Source: Pirellula sp.
GTDB taxonomy: Bacteria > Planctomycetota > Planctomycetia > Pirellulales > Pirellulaceae
Length of the DNA stretch: 34,971 nt
Assembly: GCA_021299695.1 (NCBI GenBank)
Contig: JAJTEK010000097.1
Coordinates: forward strand, 1-34,971
Reading direction: 5' to 3'
The position numbers and the translations under genes were made by a program. The notes under the pieces are model-generated. The model made no database searches. It was not told the DNA's origin and worked only from the letters and a program-made list of their open reading frames with translations. Shown in pieces: positions 23,216 through 31,452 of the stretch. Each line of letters opens with the position of its first letter. Position 1 is the stretch's first letter.

Positions 23216-24748
23216 ATGAATCGACCCATGTCGACTTGGAAATTGTTGGCGTTGATGGCCATGGTTGCAGGTCCAGTCGGGTACTGGATGTTCTCGCAGT
23301 CGTCGGTCAATCCCTCTCAGGCTTACGCGCAGCAAGCGGCTGAGGCGACCCAAGCCCGAACGCAGTTGGACCCGGAATTGGTGGTCCATGCCGAACAGTT
23401 GTCCAAGGCCTTCCGCGAGGTAGCTAAATCGGTTAAGCCGTCGGTCGTGAGCATCAAGTCGCTCGTCGAGCGTCGAAGTGTGGCTCAGCGAGGCAACGGC
23501 CGCGGATTGCCTCAGGGGTTGCCTCCCGAGTTCGAGCGGTTCTTTGGCCCAGGATTCGGACTGCCAGACATGGAGCCCGAGCAAGAGATCGCCGGTCCAG
23601 ATGGTATGGTGCAATTGGGGCTCGGCTCTGGGGTTATCGTCCGGCAAGACGGCTACATTCTGACCAACAACCATGTGGTTGCCAACGCGGCGGAACTTGA
23701 AGTCTATTTGAGCGACGATACCAAGTATGTGGCCAAGGTGATCGGAACCGATCCGCGAACCGACTTGGCCGTCCTGAAAATCGATGCCGTCGGTCTGATC
23801 GCCACCCCTATGGGAGACTCCTCGAAGGTGGAGGTTGGGGATTGGGCGATTGCGATCGGAAGTCCCTTTGGATTGGCCCAGACGGTCACTGCGGGGATCA
23901 TCAGTGCGACCAAGCGGACCGATCAAGGGATCACACCTTACGACGATTTCATTCAGACCGATGCGGCGATCAATCCTGGCAACAGCGGTGGTCCGCTGTT
24001 GAATTTGCGAGGTGAGATCATCGGGATCAATACCGCGATCGCATCGCGAGGGGGTGGGTACAACGGAGTCTGTTTTGCTGTCCCTAGCAACACCGCTTCG
24101 CGAGTCCTCGGCGACCTGATCGCCAACGGCAGCGTATCGCGGGGGTTCATCGGTGTTCGACCCGCAGCGATGAGTCCTGAGTTGGCCAAACAGCTATCGC
24201 TACCTACGGACCTCAAAGGGGCCTTGGTCGAATCGGTCACCAAGGGGATGCCTGCCGATAAGGCGGGGATTCAGGTCAAGGATGTCATTGTGGAGATCGA
24301 TGGAGTCGCGATCAAGTCCGACTCGGCCATGCGTCGTGCGATTGGCGAGACCAAGCCTGGCAAGAGTGTTAATGTAAAGATCTATCGCGATGGCAAAACG
24401 ATCGATGTGCCGGTGACCGTCGCAGCGTTGGACGAAAAAGCTTTGGCAAGCAATGAGCGGCAGTCCCTAGAGCGTGCCCAGAAACTCGGGCTTGCTGTCG
24501 ATGAGGTCCCGCCGAGTATTGCGAAAAGTCTCCAGTTGGAGGCTGGCGAGGGAGTGATCATCACGGAGATTTCTCGACGAAGCCGGATTCCTGGGGTCAA
24601 GGTCGGAGACGTGATCTTGTCGATCAACGGCACACCGGTCAATTCGGTCGAGGACTTTGTCCAATCGCTAGGCGAGATTCGAGCCGGAGAAGCTTTGTCG
24701 TTGGTGATTCGCGACGAGAATTCCGAGCGGATGGTAACGATTCGATAG
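23216..24748 (+). CDS. DegP/HtrA-family serine endoprotease with two PDZ domains
   Basis: 510 residues from ATG 23216 (an upstream TTG at 23189 is also open but is less likely). An uncleaved or cleaved hydrophobic N-terminus (about 8-27) directs it to the periplasm. The trypsin-like domain has H153 in TNNHVV, D183 in RTDLAVLKID and S257 in NPGNSGGPLL. PDZ1 spans about 308-405 (GFIGVRPAAMSPELA, GMPADKAGIQVKDVIVEIDG) and PDZ2 about 425-508 (VKVGDVILSINGTPVNSVED). The lengths and order match DegP/DegQ-type proteins, which degrade or chaperone misfolded envelope proteins. It is not a member of the protease island: its GNSGGP and PDZ layout are those of housekeeping HtrA. No regulator is adjacent. 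Confidence 0.95.
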   Translation: MNRPMSTWKLLALMAMVAGPVGYWMFSQSSVNPSQAYAQQAAEATQARTQLDPELVVHAEQLSKAFREVAKSVKPSVVSIKSLVERRSVAQRGNGRGLPQGLPPEFERFFGPGFGLPDMEPEQEIAGPDGMVQLGLGSGVIVRQDGYILTNNHVVANAAELEVYLSDDTKYVAKVIGTDPRTDLAVLKIDAVGLIATPMGDSSKVEVGDWAIAIGSPFGLAQTVTAGIISATKRTDQGITPYDDFIQTDAAINPGNSGGPLLNLRGEIIGINTAIASRGGGYNGVCFAVPSNTASRVLGDLIANGSVSRGFIGVRPAAMSPELAKQLSLPTDLKGALVESVTKGMPADKAGIQVKDVIVEIDGVAIKSDSAMRRAIGETKPGKSVNVKIYRDGKTIDVPVTVAALDEKALASNERQSLERAQKLGLAVDEVPPSIAKSLQLEAGEGVIITEISRRSRIPGVKVGDVILSINGTPVNSVEDFVQSLGEIRAGEALSLVIRDENSERMVTIR

Positions 24749-24816
24749 GTGAGCCTCCCGTCGGGCTCGTCCCGGCGGAGGCAGAACTTGCAGCTACCAA
24801 GGCTGCACCGCGCTCT

Positions 24817-24863
24817 CCCTGATATCTTTCTTCCGCCCAAAGGGCGGAAGAAAGATATCAGGG
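24817..24863. terminator. Perfect 22-bp inverted repeat, likely terminator
   Basis: Arms 24817-24838 and 24842-24863 are fully complementary with an AAA loop, starting CCCTGATATC and ending GATATCAGGG. It lies 68 bp after the HtrA stop and is followed by CTATTTTG. The stem is unusually long and may stop transcription from either side, or be an intergenic repeat element. Confidence 0.6.
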
Positions 24864-24953
24864 CTATTTTGCGAATAGGTAGCTCAAGAGTCTTGGCCCC
24901 GCCGGCATGAAGCCGAATGGCGTTGAATTAGTGAAAAATGGCCTAGATTCAAA

Positions 24954-25009
24954 GGCCTCCTGCCCTGGATAAGCGTTTCATCACAAGCGCAAACCAAGGC
25001 AAGGAGGCC
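24954..25009. repeat. Imperfect inverted repeat covering a strong ribosome binding site
   Basis: GGCCTCCTGCC at 24954-24964 nearly mirrors GGCAAGGAGGCC at 24998-25009 (one base missing). The right arm contains AAGGAGG, 8 bases before the ATG at 25016. In RNA the arm could hide the ribosome site; alternatively these are the ends of an element remnant. Confidence 0.4.
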
Positions 25010-25015
25010 AGCTCA

Positions 25016-25285
25016 ATGAGTCTGTTGAACAGTCTGAAGTCGACCGCCCACCCCGTCAAGTCCCCACCACTTTCTCTGGAGAAGCTCAGGACGCGAATTC
25101 AGGAATGGGCGGCAGGTAAGAGCCTAAATCGGTGCCAGGCACCTGGTACGATGCCAGGTTGGATGCTAGCAAATCGGGAGCCTAAATCGGTGCCAGGCAC
25201 CTGGTGCGACGCCAGGCTGGATGCTAGCAAATCGGGAGCCCAAATCGGTGCCAGGCACCTGGTGCGATGCCAGGTTGGATGCTAG
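25016..25285 (+). CDS. Short ORF running into tandem repeat (doubtful)
   Basis: A strong AAGGAGG sits 8 bases upstream of the ATG. The first 35 residues (from MSLLNSLKSTAHPVKSPPLS to about WAAGK) look protein-like, but the remaining 54 are simply the 58-bp DNA repeat read through. The repeat shifts frame at each copy, so the second half is unlikely to be a conserved protein. It may be the beginning of a lost gene, for example a transposase, cut by the repeat array. I do not recognise it. Confidence 0.25.
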   Translation: MSLLNSLKSTAHPVKSPPLSLEKLRTRIQEWAAGKSLNRCQAPGTMPGWMLANREPKSVPGTWCDARLDASKSGAQIGARHLVRCQVGC

Positions 25286-25575
25286 CAAATCGGGAGCCTA
25301 AATCGGTGCCAGGCACCTGGTGCGATGCCAGGTTGGATGCTAGCAAATCGGGAGCCTAAATCGGTGCCAGGCACCTGGTGCGACGCCAGGTTGGATGCTA
25401 GCAAATCGGGAGCCTAAATCGGTGCGAGCAAATTCGGTGCCAGGCACTTGGTACGACGCCAGGCTGGATGCTAGCAAACCGGAAGCCCAAATCGGTGCAG
25501 CCCAAATCGGTGCCAGGCACTTGGTGCAACGCCAGGTCGGATGCTAGCAAACGCAGGAGCCCAAATCGGTGCCAG
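25121..25575. repeat. 58-bp tandem repeat array, about seven copies
   Basis: Five complete units start at 25121, 25179, 25237, 25295 and 25353; two more diverged copies from 25411, with small insertions, end near 25575. Each unit holds GGTGCCAGGCACC (6-bp arms around one base) and CCTGG...CCAGG, then GGATGCTAGCAAA. The copies differ at a few positions only. There is no spacer, so it is not a CRISPR array. The unit probably folds as tandem hairpins. Confidence 0.9.
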
Positions 25576-25588
25576 CAAGGAGGATGGG

Positions 25589-25654
25589 GACGCACGGCCT
25601 CGGAGGGCCATGCTACGGAGAGCCGACGCACGGCCTCGGAGGGCCGTGTTACGG
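25589..25654. repeat. Two copies of a 30-bp palindromic repeat
   Basis: Units at 25589-25618 and 25625-25654 begin GACGCACGGCCTCGGAGGGCC. The second contains a perfect hairpin, CACGGCC / GGCCGTG (25629-25635 and 25642-25648). It lies just after the stop of the phosphoenolpyruvate carboxylase gene (minus) and could serve as its terminator. I recall similar CCTCCGAGGCCGTG words as dispersed repeats in planctomycetes. Confidence 0.7.
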
Positions 25655-25663
25655 TGTGATTGA

Positions 25664-28468
25664 TTAGCCAGTGGTGCCTAGGCCGCTGGCGATCGCGTTG
25701 ACGGTCAGCAACAACTGCGGGATCAGTTGATCGGCTTCTTTGGTCTGTTGCATGCGATGGTAGCTTCGCCACATCTTCAACAGATCGATCTGCTGGCGGT
25801 GCAAAACCCTCAACCCACTGGATCTTAGATTCATCATCCGCTGGATGTTCGGTCGTCGTTCGGATAAGGGGCCATCGTAGAGCCATTCGATTTTCTCACG
25901 TGTGCGAATCAGTTCGCTTTGGATCGTGGTCATGAACGAATCCCTCAGAGCAGGGTCCTCGACCATCTGCGCGTAGGCTTGCATGATCTCTAGATCGGTT
26001 GCCGCAAGGCTTGTCGCTACGTTGCTCAGCAGGTAATGGCAAGGTGCCCACTGACTCATCGTCTCTTTGAGTTGAGCGAATTTTTCGGGGGCGGTCATCT
26101 GGAGTTTCTCCAGGGCCGTTCCAACGCCGAACCAGCCCGAGAGGAAGAAGCGAGCTTGTCCCCAGCTGAAGACCCACGGTATAGCCCTTAGGTCTGCAAG
26201 CGATTGCTGGCCGGTGCGGCGTGAGGGTCGCGATCCGATCCGGCTTTGCTCGATCGCATCGATCGGTGTGGCTTGTCGGAAGAACGTCACGAATCCCTCG
26301 CGATGGATCAGTTCGATGTAGCTTTCCCTGGCCCATTGCGACAGATCTGAAAGCGTCGCTTCGAGCGGATGCTCGCTCGCATCGTCCTTTTGGTCGGTCA
26401 ATGTCTTGCGGGCGACACCTGCGAGGAACAGTTCCAGGTTGTAGATGGCCGTCGCGCCATGCGCGTATTTCTGCGGGATCGTCTCACCTTGCTCGGTCAA
26501 TCGCAAATCCCCTTGCAAGGACTCGTAGGGCAACGACTGGATGAAACGATTCGTCGGTCCAGCACCTCGGCTGATGGTACCGCCACGACCATGGAAGAAA
26601 CGGATGCGTACCCCATGCGATTTGCCGACTTCGACAAGTTCCTTTTGGGCCCGTCGCAAATGTACCAAGCTGGCCAGGATGCCCCCGTCCTTGTTGCTGT
26701 CGCTATAGCCGATCATCACTTGACCGACCGGTGAAACAGAATCGCGTGCATCAGAATTACCCGACTCGGGGCCTCTGTGGACCTTCATGCTCCGCTTGGT
26801 GATCGGGTGCTCCAAAAAGGCGTTGTAAATCGCTGGGCTGTGCTGCAGATCGTCGACGGTTTCGAAAAGTGGGACGACGGGCAAGGGGCACTCCAGGCCG
26901 TCTGGGGTCTCTCGCATCAGGCCGACCTCTCTGGCAAGCAAGTAGACGACGAGCAAATCCGAGACGTTGCGTGTCATGCTTACGATCAAGCATCCGAGCC
27001 CGTCGAAACCGTAAGCTGCACTGTATTCCTTGAGAACCCTAAGGGAGGACAAGACCGCGTCGGCTTCGGTCCCGAGCGATACATCGGGCCTTGCAAAAGG
27101 TCGCTTGGATTCGAGTTCCCGTTGCAATAAATCCAAGCGTTCCGACTCGGACCATTGCGAGAAGTTGGTTCGGCTAAATCCGGCCGCGACGAGCAATTGC
27201 TCGACGGCTCGATCGTGAAACGCGCTGTTTTGACGCACATCGAGAACCGCCAAGTGGAATCCGAAGGTCTGTACGATCCGCATAAGCGGTTGGACCGCAT
27301 ATTCGGCGACATGGCGCTGGCTAGAGGCTACCAGACTCTCATAGAGCAACTTCAAATCGTCCAGCAACTCTGCCGAGTGCTGATAGATCGGCGGTTGGTC
27401 CTTGGCGATGTGTTCGTAGGAAGCATCGACGCGCGGCAATCGAGCCAGCATCGTGTTGATGAATTGGCGCCATGGTTCGTTTGGGTTGCGATCGATCGCA
27501 CGTTGACCGGCAGTGCCTAAGCGATCGGCGGCGATAGCCAAGGCTTGGAGGAACTCCGGATTTGGCCGTTGCCAGTACGCCGAGAGGCTCAGTAGCCGTG
27601 CCAATTGCTGCAACTGCCGATGGACCAATCCCAGGGCGTTGCTGCGCATCTCGAGCAGACTCTGCCGGGTGACTTGGGCCGTTACCAGCGGATGTCCGTC
27701 CCGATCGCCGCCGACCCAGGTGCCGAAGGTCAATCGGGGGAAGACCAAAGGGTTATCGAATACCTTGGGATCGAGCCCAACTTGAGTCCAAGCCATTCGC
27801 AGCCTTTGGTCTAGGGGCCGCAGGACCGATGGAAACACATGGGTCAAGTAATCGAGCACGTTGCGACGCTCGGACTGAATATCTGGTTTGTCCAGATAGA
27901 TCTCGCCAGTCCGCCATAGAATGGACAACAAAGCGCGCACGGCGAAGTCATTTTCTTGGCTCGAGGGGTTATCGGCCGAAGCTCCATTGCTGAGGATCTC
28001 TCGATGGATTTGCAGGCGTTCGTAGAGGCGTCGATGGTGAGCTAGGACAGTGGCTCGTTTGGCCTCCGTCGGATGCGCTGTCAATACAAGTTCGACTTGC
28101 ATCTTTGGCAGTTGTTCGGCGATCTGCTGCGATGTCCATCCTTGGTCTTTCAATTGCCGCAAGGAGGCCCCCCAGAGGGCCGGCAGGGCATCCATTCCGG
28201 ATTGCATTTCGATGGTCTTGCGGAACTGATCGGCCGCGTTTTGCTCGGCCATCCCCAGGAGTTGAAAGGCGATCGAATAGGCTTGGGTTAAATGGACCGA
28301 CTGCCCGAGCCCACTGGGTGGAATTGGATGCTCGTTGGCAACGGGCAAGATGCCCGCGAGGGCATTTTCACCCGATTCCTCGAGCACTTCGCGAAAGCAG
28401 GTCAAAATCCAATCCCACTGGCCTCGGAGGATCTCCTCGTTCAGCGCCAAAACACTCTCGACGATCAT
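25664..28468 (-). CDS. ppc: Phosphoenolpyruvate carboxylase
   Basis: About 934 residues from the ATG at 28468; the frame is open to a GTG at 28531, adding 21 residues that look unrelated to the family. The enzyme adds bicarbonate to phosphoenolpyruvate to give oxaloacetate, refilling the citric acid cycle. Visible family motifs: VLTAHPTEAKRAT with the catalytic His (residue 132 from ATG 28468), WVGGDRDGHPLVT, MIGYSDSNKDGG, FHGRGGTISRGAGP and the C-terminal VNAIASGLGTTG, where the ending TG is typical. Length fits the bacterial form. It lies alone on minus, 231 bp downstream of the sugar transporter ATPase gene, with a hairpin repeat just after its stop. No effector-binding change is apparent. 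Confidence 0.95.
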   Translation of the reverse strand: MIVESVLALNEEILRGQWDWILTCFREVLEESGENALAGILPVANEHPIPPSGLGQSVHLTQAYSIAFQLLGMAEQNAADQFRKTIEMQSGMDALPALWGASLRQLKDQGWTSQQIAEQLPKMQVELVLTAHPTEAKRATVLAHHRRLYERLQIHREILSNGASADNPSSQENDFAVRALLSILWRTGEIYLDKPDIQSERRNVLDYLTHVFPSVLRPLDQRLRMAWTQVGLDPKVFDNPLVFPRLTFGTWVGGDRDGHPLVTAQVTRQSLLEMRSNALGLVHRQLQQLARLLSLSAYWQRPNPEFLQALAIAADRLGTAGQRAIDRNPNEPWRQFINTMLARLPRVDASYEHIAKDQPPIYQHSAELLDDLKLLYESLVASSQRHVAEYAVQPLMRIVQTFGFHLAVLDVRQNSAFHDRAVEQLLVAAGFSRTNFSQWSESERLDLLQRELESKRPFARPDVSLGTEADAVLSSLRVLKEYSAAYGFDGLGCLIVSMTRNVSDLLVVYLLAREVGLMRETPDGLECPLPVVPLFETVDDLQHSPAIYNAFLEHPITKRSMKVHRGPESGNSDARDSVSPVGQVMIGYSDSNKDGGILASLVHLRRAQKELVEVGKSHGVRIRFFHGRGGTISRGAGPTNRFIQSLPYESLQGDLRLTEQGETIPQKYAHGATAIYNLELFLAGVARKTLTDQKDDASEHPLEATLSDLSQWARESYIELIHREGFVTFFRQATPIDAIEQSRIGSRPSRRTGQQSLADLRAIPWVFSWGQARFFLSGWFGVGTALEKLQMTAPEKFAQLKETMSQWAPCHYLLSNVATSLAATDLEIMQAYAQMVEDPALRDSFMTTIQSELIRTREKIEWLYDGPLSERRPNIQRMMNLRSSGLRVLHRQQIDLLKMWRSYHRMQQTKEADQLIPQLLLTVNAIASGLGTTG

Positions 28469-28699
28469 GAAAGCATTCCAAAGAGTCAAATGCCATGCAG
28501 AGCCGACGCGATTCGAGTCGGAGTGCTGCACCGGGGGCAGTTAGGTACGAAACAGGCAGAGAGGTCGCTCTAGCTTACCGACTCGATGGGAAATTTTCTA
28601 CAGAAACTTGTCGGTTTCAAACATCTGGCCGCCAATGGAATCCACTCGGGTTTCCGATGCACTTCGGGCATCCTTCCTAGAGATGCTGTAGGAGGGGAG

Positions 28700-30229
28700 T
28701 TAGCCATGGGCCGGTTGCCAACCTCCGGTAGCTGCCTCCATGATCTTTTCTTGGGTGGCATCTGCGATGGCGAATTCTGCGGTCTTGCGACCTTCGCTCA
28801 AGACCATGATCCGATCGCTCAGGGTGAGCAACTCAGGCAGTTCGCTGCTCGTTACGATGACCCCGAGGCCCTCGCTGCATAATCCTCGGATCACGCGGTA
28901 AAGTTCTGCCTTGGCCCCCACGTCGACCCCTCGCGTCGGATCGTCCAGGAGGAGCACTTTAGGGTTTGTCAGGAGCCAGCGGCCCACGATGCATTTTTGC
29001 TGATTCCCACCGCTGAGACTCCCGATCGGGGCCTCGAGGCTGGCTGTTTTTATCTTGAGTTTCTCGACCGTCTCGTCACCTGTAGTGCGTTCTTTGCTGT
29101 AGCTCAGCAGTGGACCGATGGTCGCCTCGTGCATCGCGCAGATCGATAGATTGCGCCCGACATTCATGTTGCTGAAGATCCCTAAGCGTTTTCGATCCTC
29201 GGTCACCAACGCCAAACCCGATCGCTTGGCCTCTGAGGGGTGCCGTGGCATGATCGAATCGCCGTCGAGGAGAATCTCACCTGTCGGGGGAATGGTCGAT
29301 GCGCCGAAGAGGCATTCGAGCAATTCGGTGCGTCCAGCACCCATCAAGCCGGCGATCCCCAAGACTTCCCCCCGGTGCAGATCGAGCGAGATGTCTTTGA
29401 GTCGATAACCTCGGGCGTGGCCGGGCCAGGCTAACGACAGATTTCTGACTTCGAGTATCTTCTCGCCTCGCTCTGGCCGTGGTCCGAGGTCGAGCGATTC
29501 GATATCTCGACCGACCATGAGTTTGGTGATCTCTCGGGGGTTGGTCTCTTTGGTCGCAAGTGTTTCGATGAATTGACCGTCTCTCATGACGGTGATGCGA
29601 TCGGACAGATCAAAGACCTCGTCCATCTTGTGGGAAATATAGAGGATGGTGGCTCCTTGGCTCCGCAGTTTAGCGATGACCCGATAGAGTCGCTCGACCT
29701 CCGATTCGGTCAGTGCGCTGGTCGGCTCGTCCATGACGACGATTCGGCTCTGGATGCTCAATGCCTTGGCGATCTCGATGAGTTGTTGGTCGCCCACGCG
29801 CAGAGAACCTGCGAGTCTCGTTGTGGGAATATCGCAATCGAGCGAACGCAGAAGCTCCGAGGCAGCCTGATGCATGTCTCGATCGTTTCGGAAGATCCAA
29901 CCCGAACGCATTTCGCGACCGAGGAAAATGTTCGCCGAGATCGACAGTTGTTCGACCAAGTTCAATTCTTGGTGGATGATGCTAATACCCATCGATTCTG
30001 CATCGCGAGTCCCACGGAACTCGACGGGCTGTCCATCGATGAACAGTTGGCCATCGTAGTCGGTGATCACCCCCGAGAGAATTTTCATGAGCGTGCTTTT
30101 GCCCGCCCCGTTTTCGCCGCAGATGGCATGGACTTCTCCGGGCATGACATCGAACGAGACTTGGTGCAAAGCCCGCGTCCCGCCGAATCGCTTGCTGATG
30201 TTCTCGATCGAGATGATCGGAGAGGTCAT
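28700..30229 (-). CDS. Sugar ABC transporter ATP-binding protein (RbsA-like)
   Basis: 509 residues from ATG 30229, which overlaps the permease stop as ATGA; a longer open frame to 30406 is an artefact of overlap. It is a double ATPase of the ribose/galactose type. The first half has Walker A GENGAGKST, a degenerate signature SLRVGDQQLIEIAKAL and Walker B IVVMDEPTSAL. The second half has the degenerate Walker A GLMGAGRTELLE, the signature SLSGGNQQK and Walker B VLLLDDPTRGVDVGAK. It powers import through the membrane permease encoded just upstream. Substrate is probably a simple sugar; ribose, xylose or another carbohydrate cannot be told apart from this sequence. Confidence 0.93.
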   Translation of the reverse strand: MTSPIISIENISKRFGGTRALHQVSFDVMPGEVHAICGENGAGKSTLMKILSGVITDYDGQLFIDGQPVEFRGTRDAESMGISIIHQELNLVEQLSISANIFLGREMRSGWIFRNDRDMHQAASELLRSLDCDIPTTRLAGSLRVGDQQLIEIAKALSIQSRIVVMDEPTSALTESEVERLYRVIAKLRSQGATILYISHKMDEVFDLSDRITVMRDGQFIETLATKETNPREITKLMVGRDIESLDLGPRPERGEKILEVRNLSLAWPGHARGYRLKDISLDLHRGEVLGIAGLMGAGRTELLECLFGASTIPPTGEILLDGDSIMPRHPSEAKRSGLALVTEDRKRLGIFSNMNVGRNLSICAMHEATIGPLLSYSKERTTGDETVEKLKIKTASLEAPIGSLSGGNQQKCIVGRWLLTNPKVLLLDDPTRGVDVGAKAELYRVIRGLCSEGLGVIVTSSELPELLTLSDRIMVLSEGRKTAEFAIADATQEKIMEAATGGWQPAHG

Positions 30230-31452
30230 GAAGCGTCGCTCGACTTGGTGAAAGTTTCCATGACTGCCCGTCCGATCAGACAAGCAATGACCACGACACA
30301 AACGACGACGGCTTGGTAAGGTGCATACCATTCGCGATTGCCATTGCCAAAAAAGAGCAAATACGACAGACCCGACAGGAGGCCTAGCGCTGGAATCACG
30401 GTCCATCCGATTTCGTTGGAGAAGAACCGTTTGTCCGAGAGCTTACCCCCCCCGCGTTGGCTGAAGGTGACGGCGACGACCACGACGATTCCGACGATCA
30501 TACCTTCAAAGACATCGGAGCCTGCGCCGACGATCTTTTGGACTGCGTCGATGATGGTGCGGAGGAATAGGCAACCGAGGATCGTGCCCGGTATGGTACC
30601 CACCCCGCCTTGGAGCGAGCAGCCACCGATGACCGAGGCGGCGATAGCGTTGAGTTCGTATCCGCGGGCCATCGCGTCGGGTTTGGCCGAACCGCTATCT
30701 GCGAACATGATGATTCCGACGATCGATGCCGAGACGGCTCCGATGACATAGGCCAACCACTTCATCCGATCGGTTCGGATGCCGCTGAGTTTCGCAGCTT
30801 GTTCGTTCCCCCCCATGGCTTGCAAATGGCGGCCCGTGACGGTCCGACTCATGAGGATCCACAAAACCAACGCAAAGAGCACAAACAGGATCGAAATGGA
30901 AGTCACATCCTTGAGGGTAGCCCGAAGGGCTGCATCCGGGAAATCGATCTGGGATTTGCCCCCAGTCAAGGTTGGGGTCAAGCCGCGACCGAAGCTGCGA
31001 AGGCCGACGAGGGTCGCTAGGGTCGCGACAAACGGAGGTAGACCCACGCTGGTAATGAGCCAAGCATGGAGCGTTCCGATCATGGCTCCAACCAGCAGGG
31101 TTCCCGCGATTGCCAAGATAACAGCGAGGCTCGAGACATGCCCTTGGCGGAACCCCTCAGGGTCCAAGACGATCATGAGCGAACCGAAGACCGTCGCGCT
31201 CATGGCGATGACCGATCCGCTCGAAAGATCGATGCCACCGGAGATGATGATGATGGCGCTGCCCAGGGCAAAGAAGCCCAGGAGCACGGTCTGACGCAGC
31301 ACCACTTCGGCCGAGTCACCTGGAGAGTCCCAGTAAGTGTGATTGGTGTCTAGAGCCATGGTCACTGCCACGACGAGCAACCATGAGAAGATCAATTTGA
31401 GTTCTACGCTCGACAGCAATCGACCGATGAAGGTCGGTGAATCGTTGCTCAT
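30226..31452 (-). CDS. Sugar ABC transporter permease (RbsC-like)
   Basis: 408 residues with eight or more hydrophobic segments, beginning with a helix at about 18-34 (LIFSWLLVVAVTMAL). Family motifs are IIIISGGIDLSSGSVIAM (about 62-79) and the later loop ELNAIAASVIGGCSLQGGVGTIPGT, both typical of the BPD_transp_2 permeases of ribose-type importers. It forms the pore with the ATPase encoded downstream (ATGA overlap at 30226-30229). Its own start overlaps the stop of the binding-protein gene in the same way (31449-31452), so translation of all three is coupled. A long C-terminal extension (TVIPALGLLSGLSYLLFFG and on) adds helices beyond the usual size, about 320 residues. Confidence 0.93.
   Translation of the reverse strand: MSNDSPTFIGRLLSSVELKLIFSWLLVVAVTMALDTNHTYWDSPGDSAEVVLRQTVLLGFFALGSAIIIISGGIDLSSGSVIAMSATVFGSLMIVLDPEGFRQGHVSSLAVILAIAGTLLVGAMIGTLHAWLITSVGLPPFVATLATLVGLRSFGRGLTPTLTGGKSQIDFPDAALRATLKDVTSISILFVLFALVLWILMSRTVTGRHLQAMGGNEQAAKLSGIRTDRMKWLAYVIGAVSASIVGIIMFADSGSAKPDAMARGYELNAIAASVIGGCSLQGGVGTIPGTILGCLFLRTIIDAVQKIVGAGSDVFEGMIVGIVVVVAVTFSQRGGGKLSDKRFFSNEIGWTVIPALGLLSGLSYLLFFGNGNREWYAPYQAVVVCVVVIACLIGRAVMETFTKSSDAS

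Noticed and set aside
23069-23926. 285-codon minus-strand frame over the HtrA start
   Set aside because: Antisense to strongly conserved HtrA sequence; its composition (Arg, Asp, His, Gln) looks like a shadow.
23216-24748. Treating HtrA as a fifth member of the protease island
   Set aside because: Signal peptide and two PDZ domains mark it as a housekeeping envelope protease; it lacks the LEAI...RP domain and strand motif and is 9 kb away.
25121-25575. Possible CRISPR array
   Set aside because: Copies touch each other with no unique spacers, the unit is 58 bp, and no cas genes are nearby.
28469-28531. GTG start extending the phosphoenolpyruvate carboxylase by 21 residues
   Set aside because: The added residues do not resemble the family, and an ATG follows at a sensible position.
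30230-30406. N-terminal extension of the ABC ATPase
   Set aside because: It lies inside the permease gene in another frame; the ATGA-coupled ATG gives the normal RbsA-like length.
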